From assembly GCA_000226015.1 (NCBI GenBank), contig JH152756.1:66678-92016 (forward strand): a stretch of DNA of 25,339 bases, in the 5' to 3' direction. The translations under genes and the position numbers were made by a program. The DNA is from Mnemiopsis leidyi (Eukaryota > Ctenophora > Tentaculata > Lobata > Bolinopsidae). Below the pieces are notes generated by a model. That model was not told where the DNA came from, searched no databases, and was given only the letters and a program-made list of their open reading frames with translations. Shown here in pieces: positions 10,078 through 20,332 of this stretch; the stretch's first letter is position 1; every line of letters begins with the position of its first letter.

Positions 10078-13071
10078 ACTATCTTTTAGACAACTCGCTG
10101 TTTCTTTCCTTCAGGATTTTTACCGCGTAATTTTCATATTGAAGTCATGCTGCTACCACTTCAAGATGTATCATTTGAACAAGGGTATTGCCTGACGATA
10201 CTATTAACGCTGAATTTTAAGTATTATTTTTAAATATTATTTTTCATCGTTCATGGCAAATAAAAATGGCAAATAAAAATAAAAGACACATACATGATAT
10301 CAATACTAAATCGCTCAGTAAATATTAAAATGATTTATCAGCATTTATTTTATCAGTATTTACGACCATATTCGTGGCAAATTCACGACTATTGGCGACT
10401 GTAAAACAGGTGACAAAGTGGAATAGAGAAATTAGTTATAAACTGACGTTTCGGCACATAATACGTATTGGTCGTTGACAAGGTAAAACATTGTCAAATG
10501 GTCGTTTATAACTTAATACTGTCATATTGAACTCACGCTAAGCCCTGTGGTCAATAAAATCATTTAAATCAATTTGAGAATTTGCTATACAGCCGAAGGT
10601 AAACCTCACGAGACAGTTTTCAAATGCTCGTAAATAAAGCAATCCGCCAGCACAACAGTACCCAAATATTTTAGAGGAACTAATTTTTAGAGGAACTCAT
10701 GCCAATGTTTGTGTCATCTGATTCAGTCATTAGGAGATAACTAATGCCGTTTGACAACTTTAATGACTAAAAAGTAAGAAAATCTTACTCTATCCATCAG
10801 GCGCCCCGATGGTGCACGTGTGCTAACAATAAGTTGTTGCATGTCAGTTATGAAGAGTCGGATCGCAATCTTGTCAAGACTCGTTTTTCTATATATGTTA
10901 TGTTATGATAAAAACTGAGGTATTTAAGATGATTACTCGCTTTTACTGACAAAAAACTTGACAAAGTTTCAGTGAGATGATCGGTGTCATGCCGTTGTTA
11001 GGGTGCTAAATTTTTTAATCGTAGTGGCTTCCAGGTTATGTGCCATTTTACAGCGATAACACCAGTCATTGTATTCCATTATTGTGCCAGTTATTGCGCT
11101 CGGCTTCTCCTTGGAGGATTTCAGAATTATAGCATCTATTTACTGTAAATGCAGTACCGCAGTACGCCGGGTCGCCGGGAGCAAAATGAATGCCGACTGT
11201 TTTGTTCCGTTAAAAACATTTGTCGGCGGACTGATCACTTTTTAACAATTTTACATCATCCCCGAAAATTGTGTCTTCTTTTGACTTCATTTTGTTCAAG
11301 GATCAACTCCTAATTTCGGCTAGGTGGAGCATTGTACTATTGTAGAGCTTTCATTTACGCCTTCCAGTCCCATGCTGTACCACATGTGTCTGGGATAGCT
11401 TCAGCTTAGTGCCTCGGTACGGAGTGGCTCAGCGTCAAAGAAAAGGAGATGGGCACTTCAGGCTATCCCATATAAGAAATTGATCTAAATTTGCACTTTT
11501 GCATTACAATAAGATCAAGTGCAAAATCTCGATAAGAATTAAGAATGGTTTATCATGGACCATGCAATAGATAGGCTTATTTATGTGATTTCAAATAGGC
11601 TTATTTATGTGATTTCAACTTCTCATGCAATTGCAATATAATACATTGACCAGTTCTTTGTTGATCGTATTTTCATTATCTATTATAATCCGCTGTGTTT
11701 TTCCTCTTTTAGTTAGGCTGTATTCACACTAGTTGTACTAGGGTCTCTCTTGGACCTTTACAACTTTCTTGTATTAAATTGTGGTTGTTTTTTTGCGATA
11801 AAAAGGTTTGATAAATGAAACGAATTAATTTAATGTCGATCGTATAAATTTTAATGAAAACGAAATACATCATTAAAATTCTTACTCTAAGTAAAATGGC
11901 CTTTTGCTGTATGTCGTTGTATTACATGTAATACCTTAATGGCGTAGGTGCAAACATTTACAATATCAAAACTCGGCAGATAACAAAATATCGTTCACTC
12001 ATCTCAAAATAAAGAATTTCACAAAAATTTTACTCTTAAGTCAAAATAGATTTGAAAATTTATCTTGTCCGCCCAGGAAAAGCTAAGAATATATCCCCTA
12101 TCTGAAAAAAATTTAATTATCGAATATCTCCCAAACATTTAATCATTCTCATTGATGTAAAGTCCATTTAAAAAGCTTGTTGTCAGGATGTACAGCTGTT
12201 TTTTTAATTTCTAGCTCTATGCAGATTGCAGCAATGCACTGGATCTGCGTACAGGAAACCTTCACTTTCTTTTCACTTTACTTTTCTCTTTCAACACGCT
12301 TCATGTTACCTGCACAGTAATTCCAGAAAGGACCTGTAAGATTATGACGATGGATTAAAAAATGAAATAAGCCATCGAAAGAAAATCAAAACTTATAATA
12401 CCGTGGTCAACAATTGTGATGTATGTATATGATTGAATAGCTTTTTCCCAAATTTCCTTGGTTAGTTTTGCCAATTCTTGTATCTGAAGAATCTGAAGGT
12501 TTCTGGATCTAATTCAAGATGTCCTCATCTTACCAAATTTATTCCATTTCCTCGAATTGATTTTGATACCATCACAACAAATTTCTCATACCTATCATGG
12601 CCTAATGACTTGATGATAAAATTTGTTATATTTAGTCATTAAACTTGCCAATTTTTTTCTTCGGAGTTGAAGAATGTGCTCATCCGTAGCATGTGGGCTG
12701 TCTGTTAGTGTTAACTTCTCCCATTAATCTGTTTCAATCTGTGGTGAGGCGGCTTCTTGTGAAAACACATCGCCACTTCGCCTATGGACTGTTACTTTTC
12801 TAACGGAGATGGAATTAAGTTTGTTAAATCTGATTGAGCCGTGAAGTATTACTGAGTCTCTTGATAAGATCTGAATGTTCAAATGTTCTGATTATTTCTG
12901 ATTAGACTCGTTCTATTAGACTCTTTGATTAACAATCGTTTTAATGTCCTTCCGAGTCCATTCAGAAATAATCATAACATTATCAGATGTTCGTGAGATA
13001 TTCTTTGATTACCAAAGGGTACTTTAAACATAATGCTATAATGTAAAAGTTTTTAGATTGGTCAGAGAAAA
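10078..13071. other. 3-kb stretch without recognisable gene
   Basis: Long AT-rich segment between gene C and remnant D with no open frame above 60 codons on either strand and no domain pattern. It contains a perfect 24-base direct duplication (11571-11594 and 11595-11618) and a weak inverted pair TGGGATAGC/GCTATCCCA (11391-11399, 11462-11470). A degraded copy of the lectin-like gene could be hidden here. I did not find one. Confidence 0.5.
11571..11618. repeat. Perfect 24-base tandem duplication
   Basis: Two identical units starting ATAGGCTTATTTATGTGATT lie side by side, which indicates a recent duplication. Confidence 0.85.
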
Positions 13072-13106
13072 AGCCGTAAAATAACTAATCCCAATATTTT
13101 ACCGCT
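13072..13106 (-). promoter_or_regulatory. Conserved hairpin downstream of remnant D
   Basis: A 12-bp stem (13072-13083 with 13095-13106) with one C-C/G-G mismatch and an 11-base loop containing TTGGGATT in the gene sense. It lies 115 bases past the exon 3 donor. The flank GCTATAATGT is shared with the gene E hairpin. Its imperfect stem fits loss of constraint beside a dead gene. Confidence 0.6.
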
Positions 13107-13221
13107 ATTATATATTTAGTGTTAAATCTGTTATATATATTTGGTAACTTAGGTTTTTCCAATGAGTTTTTCCAATAGGTTTTTAATAAATGATCGCAAC
13201 TTACCAAATATCAACACTTAC

Positions 13222-13440
13222 CAATCATTTGATTTAATTCGTAATATATGTCGAAGATTTGTTTTGTGGTTCTCTTGCCATAGGGGCATAGGGTTTCAGG
13301 TCATGCAATGTAACTTTCACTCCGATTTCTTCGGACCACAAGTCATTTTTACAGTCAGTGTTCAGTGTCAATTCGTTTTCGTTCATAATCACATTTAATT
13401 GCCCGGTTGTGCTTATCCTTATCAAGATTTCTATTGTGAT
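13222..13440 (-). pseudogene. Gene D: truncated, frameshifted exon 3 remnant
   Basis: The C-terminal half of the exon 3 domain: LIRISTTGQLNVIMNENE, one Cys in TDCKNDLWSEE, then VKVTLHDLKP. After this the frame breaks, and the expected tail (KQIFDIYYELNQMI, ending in a GTAAGT donor at 13221) continues in another frame, so at least one frame-changing indel is present. The first half of the domain is missing, an in-frame stop lies at 13464-13462, and a minisatellite abuts the break. I find no exon 1 or exon 2 for this copy before gene E. Two GTAAGT donors sit 17 bases apart (13221 and 13204). Confidence 0.75.
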
Positions 13441-13461
13441 ATGGAAGTGTGAGCTGTTAAC

Positions 13462-13527
13462 TTAAACGGTTCTTAAGTGGTTCTTTAACGGTTCTTAAGC
13501 GGTTCTTTAACGGTTCTTAAACGGTTC
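13462..13527. repeat. 11-bp minisatellite at the breakpoint of gene D
   Basis: Six units of 11 bases (TTAAACGGTTC, TTAAGTGGTTC, TTTAACGGTTC, TTAAGCGGTTC, TTTAACGGTTC, TTAAACGGTTC). It lies just where the homology of remnant D ends, so it may mark the deletion junction. Confidence 0.9.
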
Positions 13528-14029
13528 TTGCAGTTTGGTATTCTGCTCGCTCCGGCTCCCTGCTGTTGCTTCTTTTCTTCTCAAAGAAACAAGGAAGCTG
13601 GAAGTGGGATGGTAAGAAAGTTAAAATGATGTCATCTCGTCAGTGCATAGTTTCCTCCTGACACCAACTTTAATCTGTAAGAAGTCTGATGAAACTGGAA
13701 TCTGAAATGTGATCTACTACTCCGACCTAAATCTGAAGAATCTGGGTAACTGAGAGGTTGGCTATCAGTCGACAATATCAACCTTATCAAGCTGTATTGT
13801 TACGATTCCTTTACAACTAAATGATGTTTACAAATAAATTGCATTGTGCAAGCCATAAATCCACAAGGGACTTTCTAGTGAAGCTGTGTAACTGAATGAT
13901 CCAAATAATCTATATGAAGTGCACAGTAATTTATTTGTTAGAAGAACTTGCTAAGAAAGTATCAATAGTAATTATATGTTTACGATAAATGATATTATTT
14001 ATCATAAACAAACAGCTATAATGTCTTCA
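13528..14029. other. Spacer between gene E and remnant D
   Basis: About 500 bases with no open frame of note. Any further exon of gene E would have to lie here or read across remnant D. I see none. Confidence 0.4.
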
Positions 14030-14058
14030 GTCGTAAAATAATCCCAGTATTTTACGAC
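14030..14058 (-). promoter_or_regulatory. Conserved hairpin downstream of gene E
   Basis: A perfect 11-bp stem (14030-14040 with 14048-14058) and a 7-base loop CTGGGAT in the gene sense, 98 bases past the exon 3 donor. Stem base GTCGT/ACGAC replaces CCGT/ACGG of gene C: paired substitutions that keep the helix. Confidence 0.7.
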
Positions 14059-14156
14059 CTTGACATTAAACTTTCTTATCAAATTTTATCGTATCCTAGA
14101 TTTATGTTTACTTTACACTATATAAAAGTTTAAAGCCACCCACCAGCAAAACTTAC

Positions 14157-15955
14157 TTATCACTTGAATTATTTCGTAGTGCATTTCAAACAGTTTTTCT
14201 GCGTTCCTATTCCGACCCTTTTTCATATCAAACATGATCACTTTCAATCTGTTTACTTCAGACCAGATATCGTTCTCGCAGTCGCATATGATTGTCATCT
14301 TTTTTCCGTCTACAATCACGTTTAGATTCCCCGTTTTGCTTATCCACATGAGAAGATTAACATTTTGTTCTGCTGATGATTTAATTTCCTGTTGTCCCAC
14401 CATGCACCTACTCATTTCATTCCAATTCTTGTAAATCAGGTTGAAAAGGTATTTCTCTTCAGAGTTCTGCCAGCCTTGCAATTTCAGAAATCCTAAGCTT
14501 GTCTCATGATCCTTTGAGAAGAAATCCACGTTTATTTCGAACCTATAATCCTTATCACTAATTGTCCTCTTTATTTCATGGATGAATACTTTCAAGTAGT
14601 CACGGTCTTTCGAGAATAAATGGTACGGCTCTGAAAATGGAGGTTCGTATTTTGTATTCATGATATTATGTATATTCTCCAACCTTGATCTAATCAGATT
14701 GAATTTTGTTCTGTCGGATGATGATGTTGATGAGCATTTTTGAGTCAAGTAGTCAGGTAGTTGGCCGACTTTTAATTATCATTATAAAACGAATCCCGTC
14801 GTCCTGCCCCAGAACATCGTGCCCCACAACATTTTTTCCCGCATATTTTGCCTCAGCGACCATAACCCTTACCCTGACACAAACCATAACCCTAACCTAA
14901 CCCTAACAAAGTTGTCTGTTGTGGAGCAGGACGTCAGTTGGGCCAAATCTCTGGGTAACAGTGCTCTCGGGCACGATGATCTGGGGCAGCACATCAAGGA
15001 TTTGAAAGTCCTTGACAAATCTCTTCGCAAAAAATACTACTGAACAACGTAGAATGTTTTATTCTTGCCTAGAAGAATATAAAATGTAATAGAGAAAAAC
15101 ATTTTTGGCGTTTCCTCGATAAGACCATAACTTCTCATCGGCTTATTGATGTTACATGTAATACGAGAAATTTTTTACCCTTCCGCAAAAATACCTTTCT
15201 CCATGTCTCCTTTTAATTGAATGCCGAATTGTTGAGGTTTCGCGCTGTCCTCCGTTTGGTTTCTATCACAATCTTCTAACGTAATGATATTATGTTCGTG
15301 ATTTCGTGCCCAGCACCTTGTTCTATTAGTATTGTTTTCCTGTCTGATCCTTCCGTTTATCTTAGACCGCCACTTGTTATTAATGTCAGTATTATTCCCA
15401 CTGCAAGGCCTTAATTTAAGCAAGGTGTCATTGTCGCCAGGCAACAAAGATACTCTTCCTTTGCATTTCATTTCTTCGGAACCATTTCTCGTTACCTGAA
15501 CCATGGTTTTATCTTTTGTGCTGTGACAAAAGATATGATCTTGGTCTGAGCAAGAAGTTGTGCTCGCTACTAGACTCCCGGTATAACTGTCTTTCCCGAC
15601 GCAAGTACCGGTCTCCAAATGTCGGAGGTAACCACATACCTCGTCCGACAAAGTTACGTTCGAGGAGAACTTTGTGATAGCTGCTGAGGTATTGTGCAAA
15701 TGTAAAACTTTCTTCATCTTACTCTCATTTTTGAAACCGTTTATTTCTAAGTAATTGTACTACAATCGAATTTTCAGGGACATATTTTATGAAGTTATGT
15801 TTTGGTTACTCGAATAAGTACCATCTCGAACCAATGACTACTTGCACCAGCAGTGCAGTTGTAGCGTTTCTCAAAAAAGGATTAGTCTTACCTCTCGGAA
15901 AGTTGGCTGCTCGAGTAGACATAGCTAACATGAAGATGAATATCCACAAATACAT
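14157..15955 (-). CDS. Gene E: secreted R-type-lectin-like plus novel domain protein
   Basis: Three minus-strand exons: 15955-15892 (MYLWIFIFMLAMSTRA signal peptide), 15680-15195 (162 codons) and 14630-14157 (158 codons), all phase 1. The trefoil-like domain is the most complete: CGYLRH...TCVG, FCHSTKD, KCKGR...LKLRPC...NKWR, GRIRQ...RCW...ITLEDC...QQFGIQ, which fits three repeats. It also has several N-glycosylation sequons (for example NNT, NRT, NQT). The exon 3 domain has DYRFEINVDFF, SLGFLKLQGW, FNLIYKNW, WISKTGNLNV and LFEMHYE, with an extra Cys (CDCEND). The exon 2 donor GTATTT is weak; an alternative GTAAAA lies 14 bases on but breaks the phase. Without splicing at the last GTAAGT, the frame stops at 14113. 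Intron 2 carries a telomere-repeat foldback. Confidence 0.78.
14801..14992. mobile_element. Foldback with telomere-like repeats in its loop
   Basis: Inverted arms 14801-14830 and 14963-14992 match at about 25 of 30 positions, with a core CCCCAGA-CATCGTGCCC at 20 of 21. Part of the arm also recurs near 14921-14935 (TTGTGGAGCAGGAC). The loop holds TAACCC/CCTAAC telomere-type repeats (14862-14908). The overall form suggests a MITE or foldback transposon inserted into gene E intron 2. Confidence 0.6.
14862..14908. repeat. Interstitial telomere-type repeats (TTAGGG family)
   Basis: Degenerate CATAACCC units followed by CCTAACCTAACCCTAAC. This is the animal TTAGGG telomere motif away from a chromosome end. 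It lies inside the foldback described above rather than alone. Confidence 0.75.
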
Positions 15956-16062
15956 TCTTTCTTGTTTGGTGACAACTTTGAACTTTTCTTTTTATGCTTT
16001 CTTACTTTGTGATGTTTCACTTTTGTCCACCATCGTAGATACAGCGCTTAAACATTTAACCT

Positions 16063-16205
16063 AAAGAGAAAGTTATTTTTGAGGAGAAGTTTCAAATTTT
16101 TCATATCATGTGATAGCTTGATATAGATAGGCCATACCTACCTTCACATTGGTCAATTGGTGTCACAAGAAATTTGTGACCCTTTGCAAATCAATATCTT
16201 TCTCT
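16063..16205. mobile_element. MITE-like element, copy 2
   Basis: Left end AAAGAGAAAGTTATTTTTGA and right end complement AGAGAAAGATATT...GGGTCACAAATTT match the family defined by the 7.0-kb copy, with mismatches. It abuts copy 3 almost directly. It is the most diverged of the three. Confidence 0.5.
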
Positions 16206-16210
16206 AATCT

Positions 16211-16339
16211 CTATAGAAAAAGGTATTTTGAAAGGGGTCCGAATTTTTACTATTGGCAATCTAGTAAACAGAGCTTTTAACCTTGTTATTGTTTAAAATT
16301 TTTGACCCCTCCCCAAAATGACCAAATACTTTTCTCTAT
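16211..16339. mobile_element. MITE-like element, copy 3
   Basis: Left end TAGAAAAAGGTATTTTGAAA with GGGGTC. The right end complement is AGAGAAAAGTATTTGG then TTTTGGGGAGGGGTCAAAAA. Same family as the elements at 6998 and 16063. The two adjacent copies suggest tandem insertion or insertion of one member next to another. Confidence 0.6.
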
Positions 16340-16342
16340 TTA

Positions 16343-17221
16343 TTTGCTATTCGTACATAGAGCAACGTTAACTTGTAAATTCGAATGAGAAAAAGTTTTC
16401 ACAATTTCGCGAATCGAGCACAGCAAATTGTAAAAAGACGGCTACATCTTGCAAAAGCACATGTCGTAAATCGGTCTAATGGCAAACCCTAGCGCCTGAG
16501 CCCTGAAGTAATACGACGATTATCGATCAATTTCGATCCATCGCCATTAAGACATGTGTTAGGACAACTCCTAATGCTCTTAAGTGCTTAAAAACTATAG
16601 AGCAAAAAGAAGTGGTACGGGACTAAGTACGTACGATCTGCAGTTCCAGGTCGCACTTCTCGATCTAAAAGTGCAGTCACGGTTGTTGATAACTTGTTTC
16701 CGACTCATGATCAGTCGCGGTAGAGATTCGATAATTTTAAAATTAGTATTTAGCATTCTTGAGGTCCTAAATGGAGAAAGATTTGCTTTAATTACTGACA
16801 AACCTTACACTTTTTAAGTTCAAGGTCCAGCAACATGATAATATAGTAAAAATCTCCCTTTCTTTTTAAGATTGCGATTAAAACTTTGTCTCTTTTTTCC
16901 CTGGGCCGGACGGTAACTGATAGCAGGTGTCTCCTTCAAGAACTTTCTCATACCATTTACAGTTTTACTACTTGAAAATCAACAAAGTTAGAATTGTCCA
17001 GATAATAATTACAACAACATATGGCACACTCGAGGAATAAAGTTGCCTTAGCACATGTTGGTGGCTAAAAAATACAGTCTGGACAATACATGGAGATGTA
17101 AGATTTAGGTTTGTACTCGTATATTGTCTATAGACCGTAATAATGAGAAAAGCAACTACAAGTTTTAATCACCATCTGTTTTGTTTGGAGCTGTGCATCA
17201 TGCAATACAAGCTCTCTGCAG
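16343..17221. other. Spacer between the array and the plus-strand genes
   Basis: No recognisable coding exon, although upstream exons of the acidic-protein gene must lie here or further left. An inverted pair ATTGTCCAGA/TCTGGACAAT (about 16995-17004 and 17080-17089) could form a 95-base foldback. Confidence 0.35.
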
Positions 17222-17863
17222 ATCGACCGTTCACCAGACTTAATGACTACCATTTCAGACAACACTACATGGAGTGTGTGAAGAAGGGGACCACGTTCGG
17301 GAACAGGACCACCCTTCTCAGAACACCACCACCGATAGAGGACTACGTGGAGGAGGAAGAAGAGGAAGAAGAAAGTGACGAGGAAGATTTTAGTGATGGG
17401 TCTGACGAGGTTAACGAGTTATTTATTTGCTGGATTAATTTAAGATAAGATTCCACTTATGAGGGTTATCTGTTACCTGTAGTGTTAAACATAAGGTTTA
17501 GCCGGAAATGCGGACCAACTGATCCTTGTACCTAAATCAGTATCCAATCGCCATTACCTACTGCTTACAGGCACCAAGGGGTTCACCTTTATTTCCAGAT
17601 GATAGTGTAACTGAGTTGAATGACATATTTGTAGTAAGTTTAATACGAAATTTTTTGTCATAATTTCCATACTCTACTTCACCTACTTATTCCAGGATAT
17701 GGGAGTAACGGACGCCGAACTCCAGCTACTCAGTATCCAGGGTGTCCCTAAGCCCATGTACGAGCGACCTCCTGATCACGAGGACGATTCTTGTCTGGTC
17801 GCCGTCAGCAGCTTCGAGTGGACTCTCGATGATAAGATACCCATATCTCTCACTACTCTGTAG
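17222..17863 (+). CDS. 3' exons of an unidentified acidic-protein gene
   Basis: Exon about 17222 (or 17259)-17409 encodes FRQHYMECVKKGTTFGNR, then RTPPPIEDY and a run of about eight Glu followed by SDEEDFSDGSDE. It ends at a GTTAACG donor in phase 0. The next exon 17696-17863 (acceptor TTATTCCAG) reads DMGVTDAELQLLSIQGVPKP, then MYERPPDHEDDSC and EWTLDDKIP, with a stop at 17861-17863. Its higher GC and non-repetitive codons set it apart from its surroundings. The better acceptor for the first exon is at 17258, preceded by a branch-like CTTAAT. Upstream exons are not identified. The protein would end in a highly acidic, probably disordered, intracellular region. I do not recognise the family. 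Confidence 0.6.
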
Positions 17864-18502
17864 GGTGTCGTGGTGTAGGGGCGGAGTGCGGGTTTCATTG
17901 TCTGGTGATGGAGGGTTCGAATCTTGGTCAAGGTTTCGTTGTTCTGTTATGCAGAGGACTACAATGATTTTTGAAGTTGGAAGATCAATTTTCTTCAGCG
18001 AAGTAGATGTGCATTATACAGTAATTACCGTTTGTGCATGTTTTTCGGATAGTTTTTAACCCATCGTTACCATTCTCACGCCTTCTTTAATTTATTTCTA
18101 GTACACAAAACAAATCGAAAGACAAAACACATCAAAAATACCAAACTCAAAACGTGATTTTAGTAATAGATCATGTCAATGAACTTTCAATATAAAGTGC
18201 AAACAGATTTTTAGGGATTTTTTCTGGTTTTCATTTAAGTTTTTGTTAAGTTATTAAATATCAAATATTCAGTTACGTTGTAAATATCCTGTAATATGAG
18301 GTGATATTATTTTGTCTAAAATATCTGCTTTCGTTCGCCAAATGATCAAAACCTCGAATCTATAAAACTATAATTGTTCATTCTGTTAAAAATATCATTT
18401 ATTCAAGGCATTAATAAGATTTCTTGAAAATTGTTGTCAAATTTATCTCAAATTTTGATATTTCATTCTTGAACGTTTGGACTAAACAGTTTTTTATTTC
18501 AG
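17864..18502. other. Intron or 3' untranslated sequence
   Basis: AT-rich stretch after the stop codon of the acidic-protein gene, with no coding pattern. The next landmark is the acceptor TTTTTATTTCAG at 18502. Confidence 0.4.
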
Positions 18503-18655
18503 AGACCAAAGTCTCTGAACAAACCAGGCTGAGGCGATCTCCACACCCAACATCAGAATACAAACCTGTGTAACTTACTCAGTCTAAATATCTTTTGTGA
18601 GTAATTGATTTAGTGTTTTATTATTTTATTTTAATAAATATAAAATTTCCATACT
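18503..18655 (+). other. Possible 3' terminal exon with poly(A) signal
   Basis: A strong acceptor (polypyrimidine then CAG at 18500-18502) opens a segment that ends near AATAAA at 18633-18638. It could be a spliced 3' UTR exon of the gene ending at 17863, using the weak GTAGGG donor that overlaps the stop codon. This is inference only. Confidence 0.3.
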
Positions 18656-20013
18656 TAGGACAGTCTTTTTAAAAAATCGTTGGATTTTCGACTCCAACAA
18701 TTTTTGCCCTTTAGGTAGATTTACCGAGAGTCGAGACCAAAAACTCGCCAAAACAATGGCTCTGAGTGCATAATTTCTTTGCCCATCATTTTCTAAATTC
18801 AAAATACTGTACATAAAGATCGTCGATATGACAATTGAAGGTGCTACTATAATTATGATTGATATACTTTGGGATCTTGCTCACTCCTCCTATGGTATGA
18901 TTGGTATTCGAGTTTGACCAACCTAGCATAGTCATGCTCTAGGTCAGTAGGTCATGAATACTTCATTTAAGGCCATAAGGATGTTACTTTTTAGCTTTTT
19001 ACTTCGTCATTGAGTCACATCTTTTCGCAATGTAAAGGACTCTCTAAATGGTTTGCTTAAATGTTTCACGATCAGTTTGACATGTGAGGTACAAGCAACA
19101 GTACTGATCCCTTTGTGCATATCCTCAAAGGGAAAGAACGAGTCTGAACAAAGCGGGTAACAAGAATGATGTTCTTAGCAAGTGCGATCTCCAATGTCAG
19201 CCTATCAGAGAAATGTAGTACACAAGATCTACTGCCATGTCCAGTACACTACAGATGGTTTGTTGTATTACCACATTTCTGCTGAATTGCGTTCACACAT
19301 GGCCTGTTGTTTGGCCCCAGTAACGGGTTTCGCAGCTCCTAGCAACAAATTGCATAAACCCATTATGTCATTTGATAAATTATTCAGCCTAAACTTTAAA
19401 ATCCCACAATTTTCGAGGTAATATTGTAAAAGGACTGCTACTTTGGACTTACTGAACCTCAGTTCTCTCCCTTCCATTGTTTCCAAATCAAAACATAAAG
19501 TTTCAGCTGTGTTCCGAACACACCATACACCGATAATATGTAGTAGGTATTGGTACTTTATTGTTATTACTTTAATGTGGTAAACAGTGCTCTGCAAGTT
19601 ACGTATTGCGTGTATTTACTGCGAACCGCTCGTTTTCAGTTTTTTGGTGCAAGTCAAGGACATTATTGCTCCTTTGTCGATACTCACTTCATTTTGTTTT
19701 CAAGTGTGATAGTTTATTCAAAGTTGAGGATTGTAAATCTTTGTTAGAGAGTTAGTCATAATACTATAATATCTGCCTGAGTTGGTCACAGGTCACCCGA
19801 GGTTGATGAACGGCGAATTCATGCTAAAACAAGAGTTCAATGATTAATTAGATTGTGTTTTTAGGATTGTGTGAACAACTTAGTTTTCGACACAATAAGA
19901 TTCTTGTTTAGTCGTGTAGCGTGCACTCTTTGACCTTGTTTTTAAAAGTCTTTTGTACTAGTTCTAACATTGTTCTAACCCGTCGTTTAATTCTGCACCC
20001 TTGTTACTTGCAG
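18656..20013. other. Stretch without recognisable gene
   Basis: Several 60-100 codon frames on both strands (for example 19182-19421 plus, 19268-19597 minus), none with a domain pattern or good splice context. A short hairpin-like pair CCCTTTG...CAAAGGG lies at about 19110-19132. Confidence 0.4.
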
Positions 20014-20332
20014 CTCGTAATCAGTTGAATAACAAATCTGGCTATGGGAGATTATCAATCTGCATATCACAACAACATCCTATTGTCAGAGCAGCTCAAT
20101 CGTGCACAATCTCAAGGAATAACCACCAATCGGGATAATGGGCAGGTGACAAAAATCGCCAAATATAACAAAGTCGAGTACACCACTGACCACATTTCCG
20201 GCAGTGCAGCAGGAGGTATTGTTATTGCAGATATAACACACCACGTTACACTGCAACTTCTACTCACGATAGTGCTTGTAGTGCCCATCTTCAGCACTTC
20301 CACTCACTTAACTTCTAGTCAGGCGTTACAAG
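20014..20332 (+). CDS. Candidate first coding exon of a membrane protein
   Basis: After a good acceptor (TTGTTACTTGCAG, ending 20013) an ATG at 20044 with G at -3 and +4 opens a frame of 96 codons to a GTACTT donor at 20333 (phase 1). Residues 1-58 are hydrophilic (MGDYQSAYHNNILLSEQLNR...). Residues 67-86 form one hydrophobic segment (HVTLQLLLTIVLVVPIF), followed by Ser/Thr-rich sequence. This suggests a cytosolic N-terminus and a first transmembrane helix. Without splicing it would stop at 20344. I cannot name the family or find the next exon. Confidence 0.4.

Noticed and set aside
15789..16064. Plus-strand 91-codon frame overlapping the gene E signal exon
   Set aside because: It lies antisense to exon 1 of gene E and ends in low-complexity hydrophobic sequence with no homologue opposite the other copies.
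19182..19597. Overlapping plus and minus frames of 79 and 109 codons
   Set aside because: No domain pattern, no supported splice sites. Such frames occur by chance in a window of this size.
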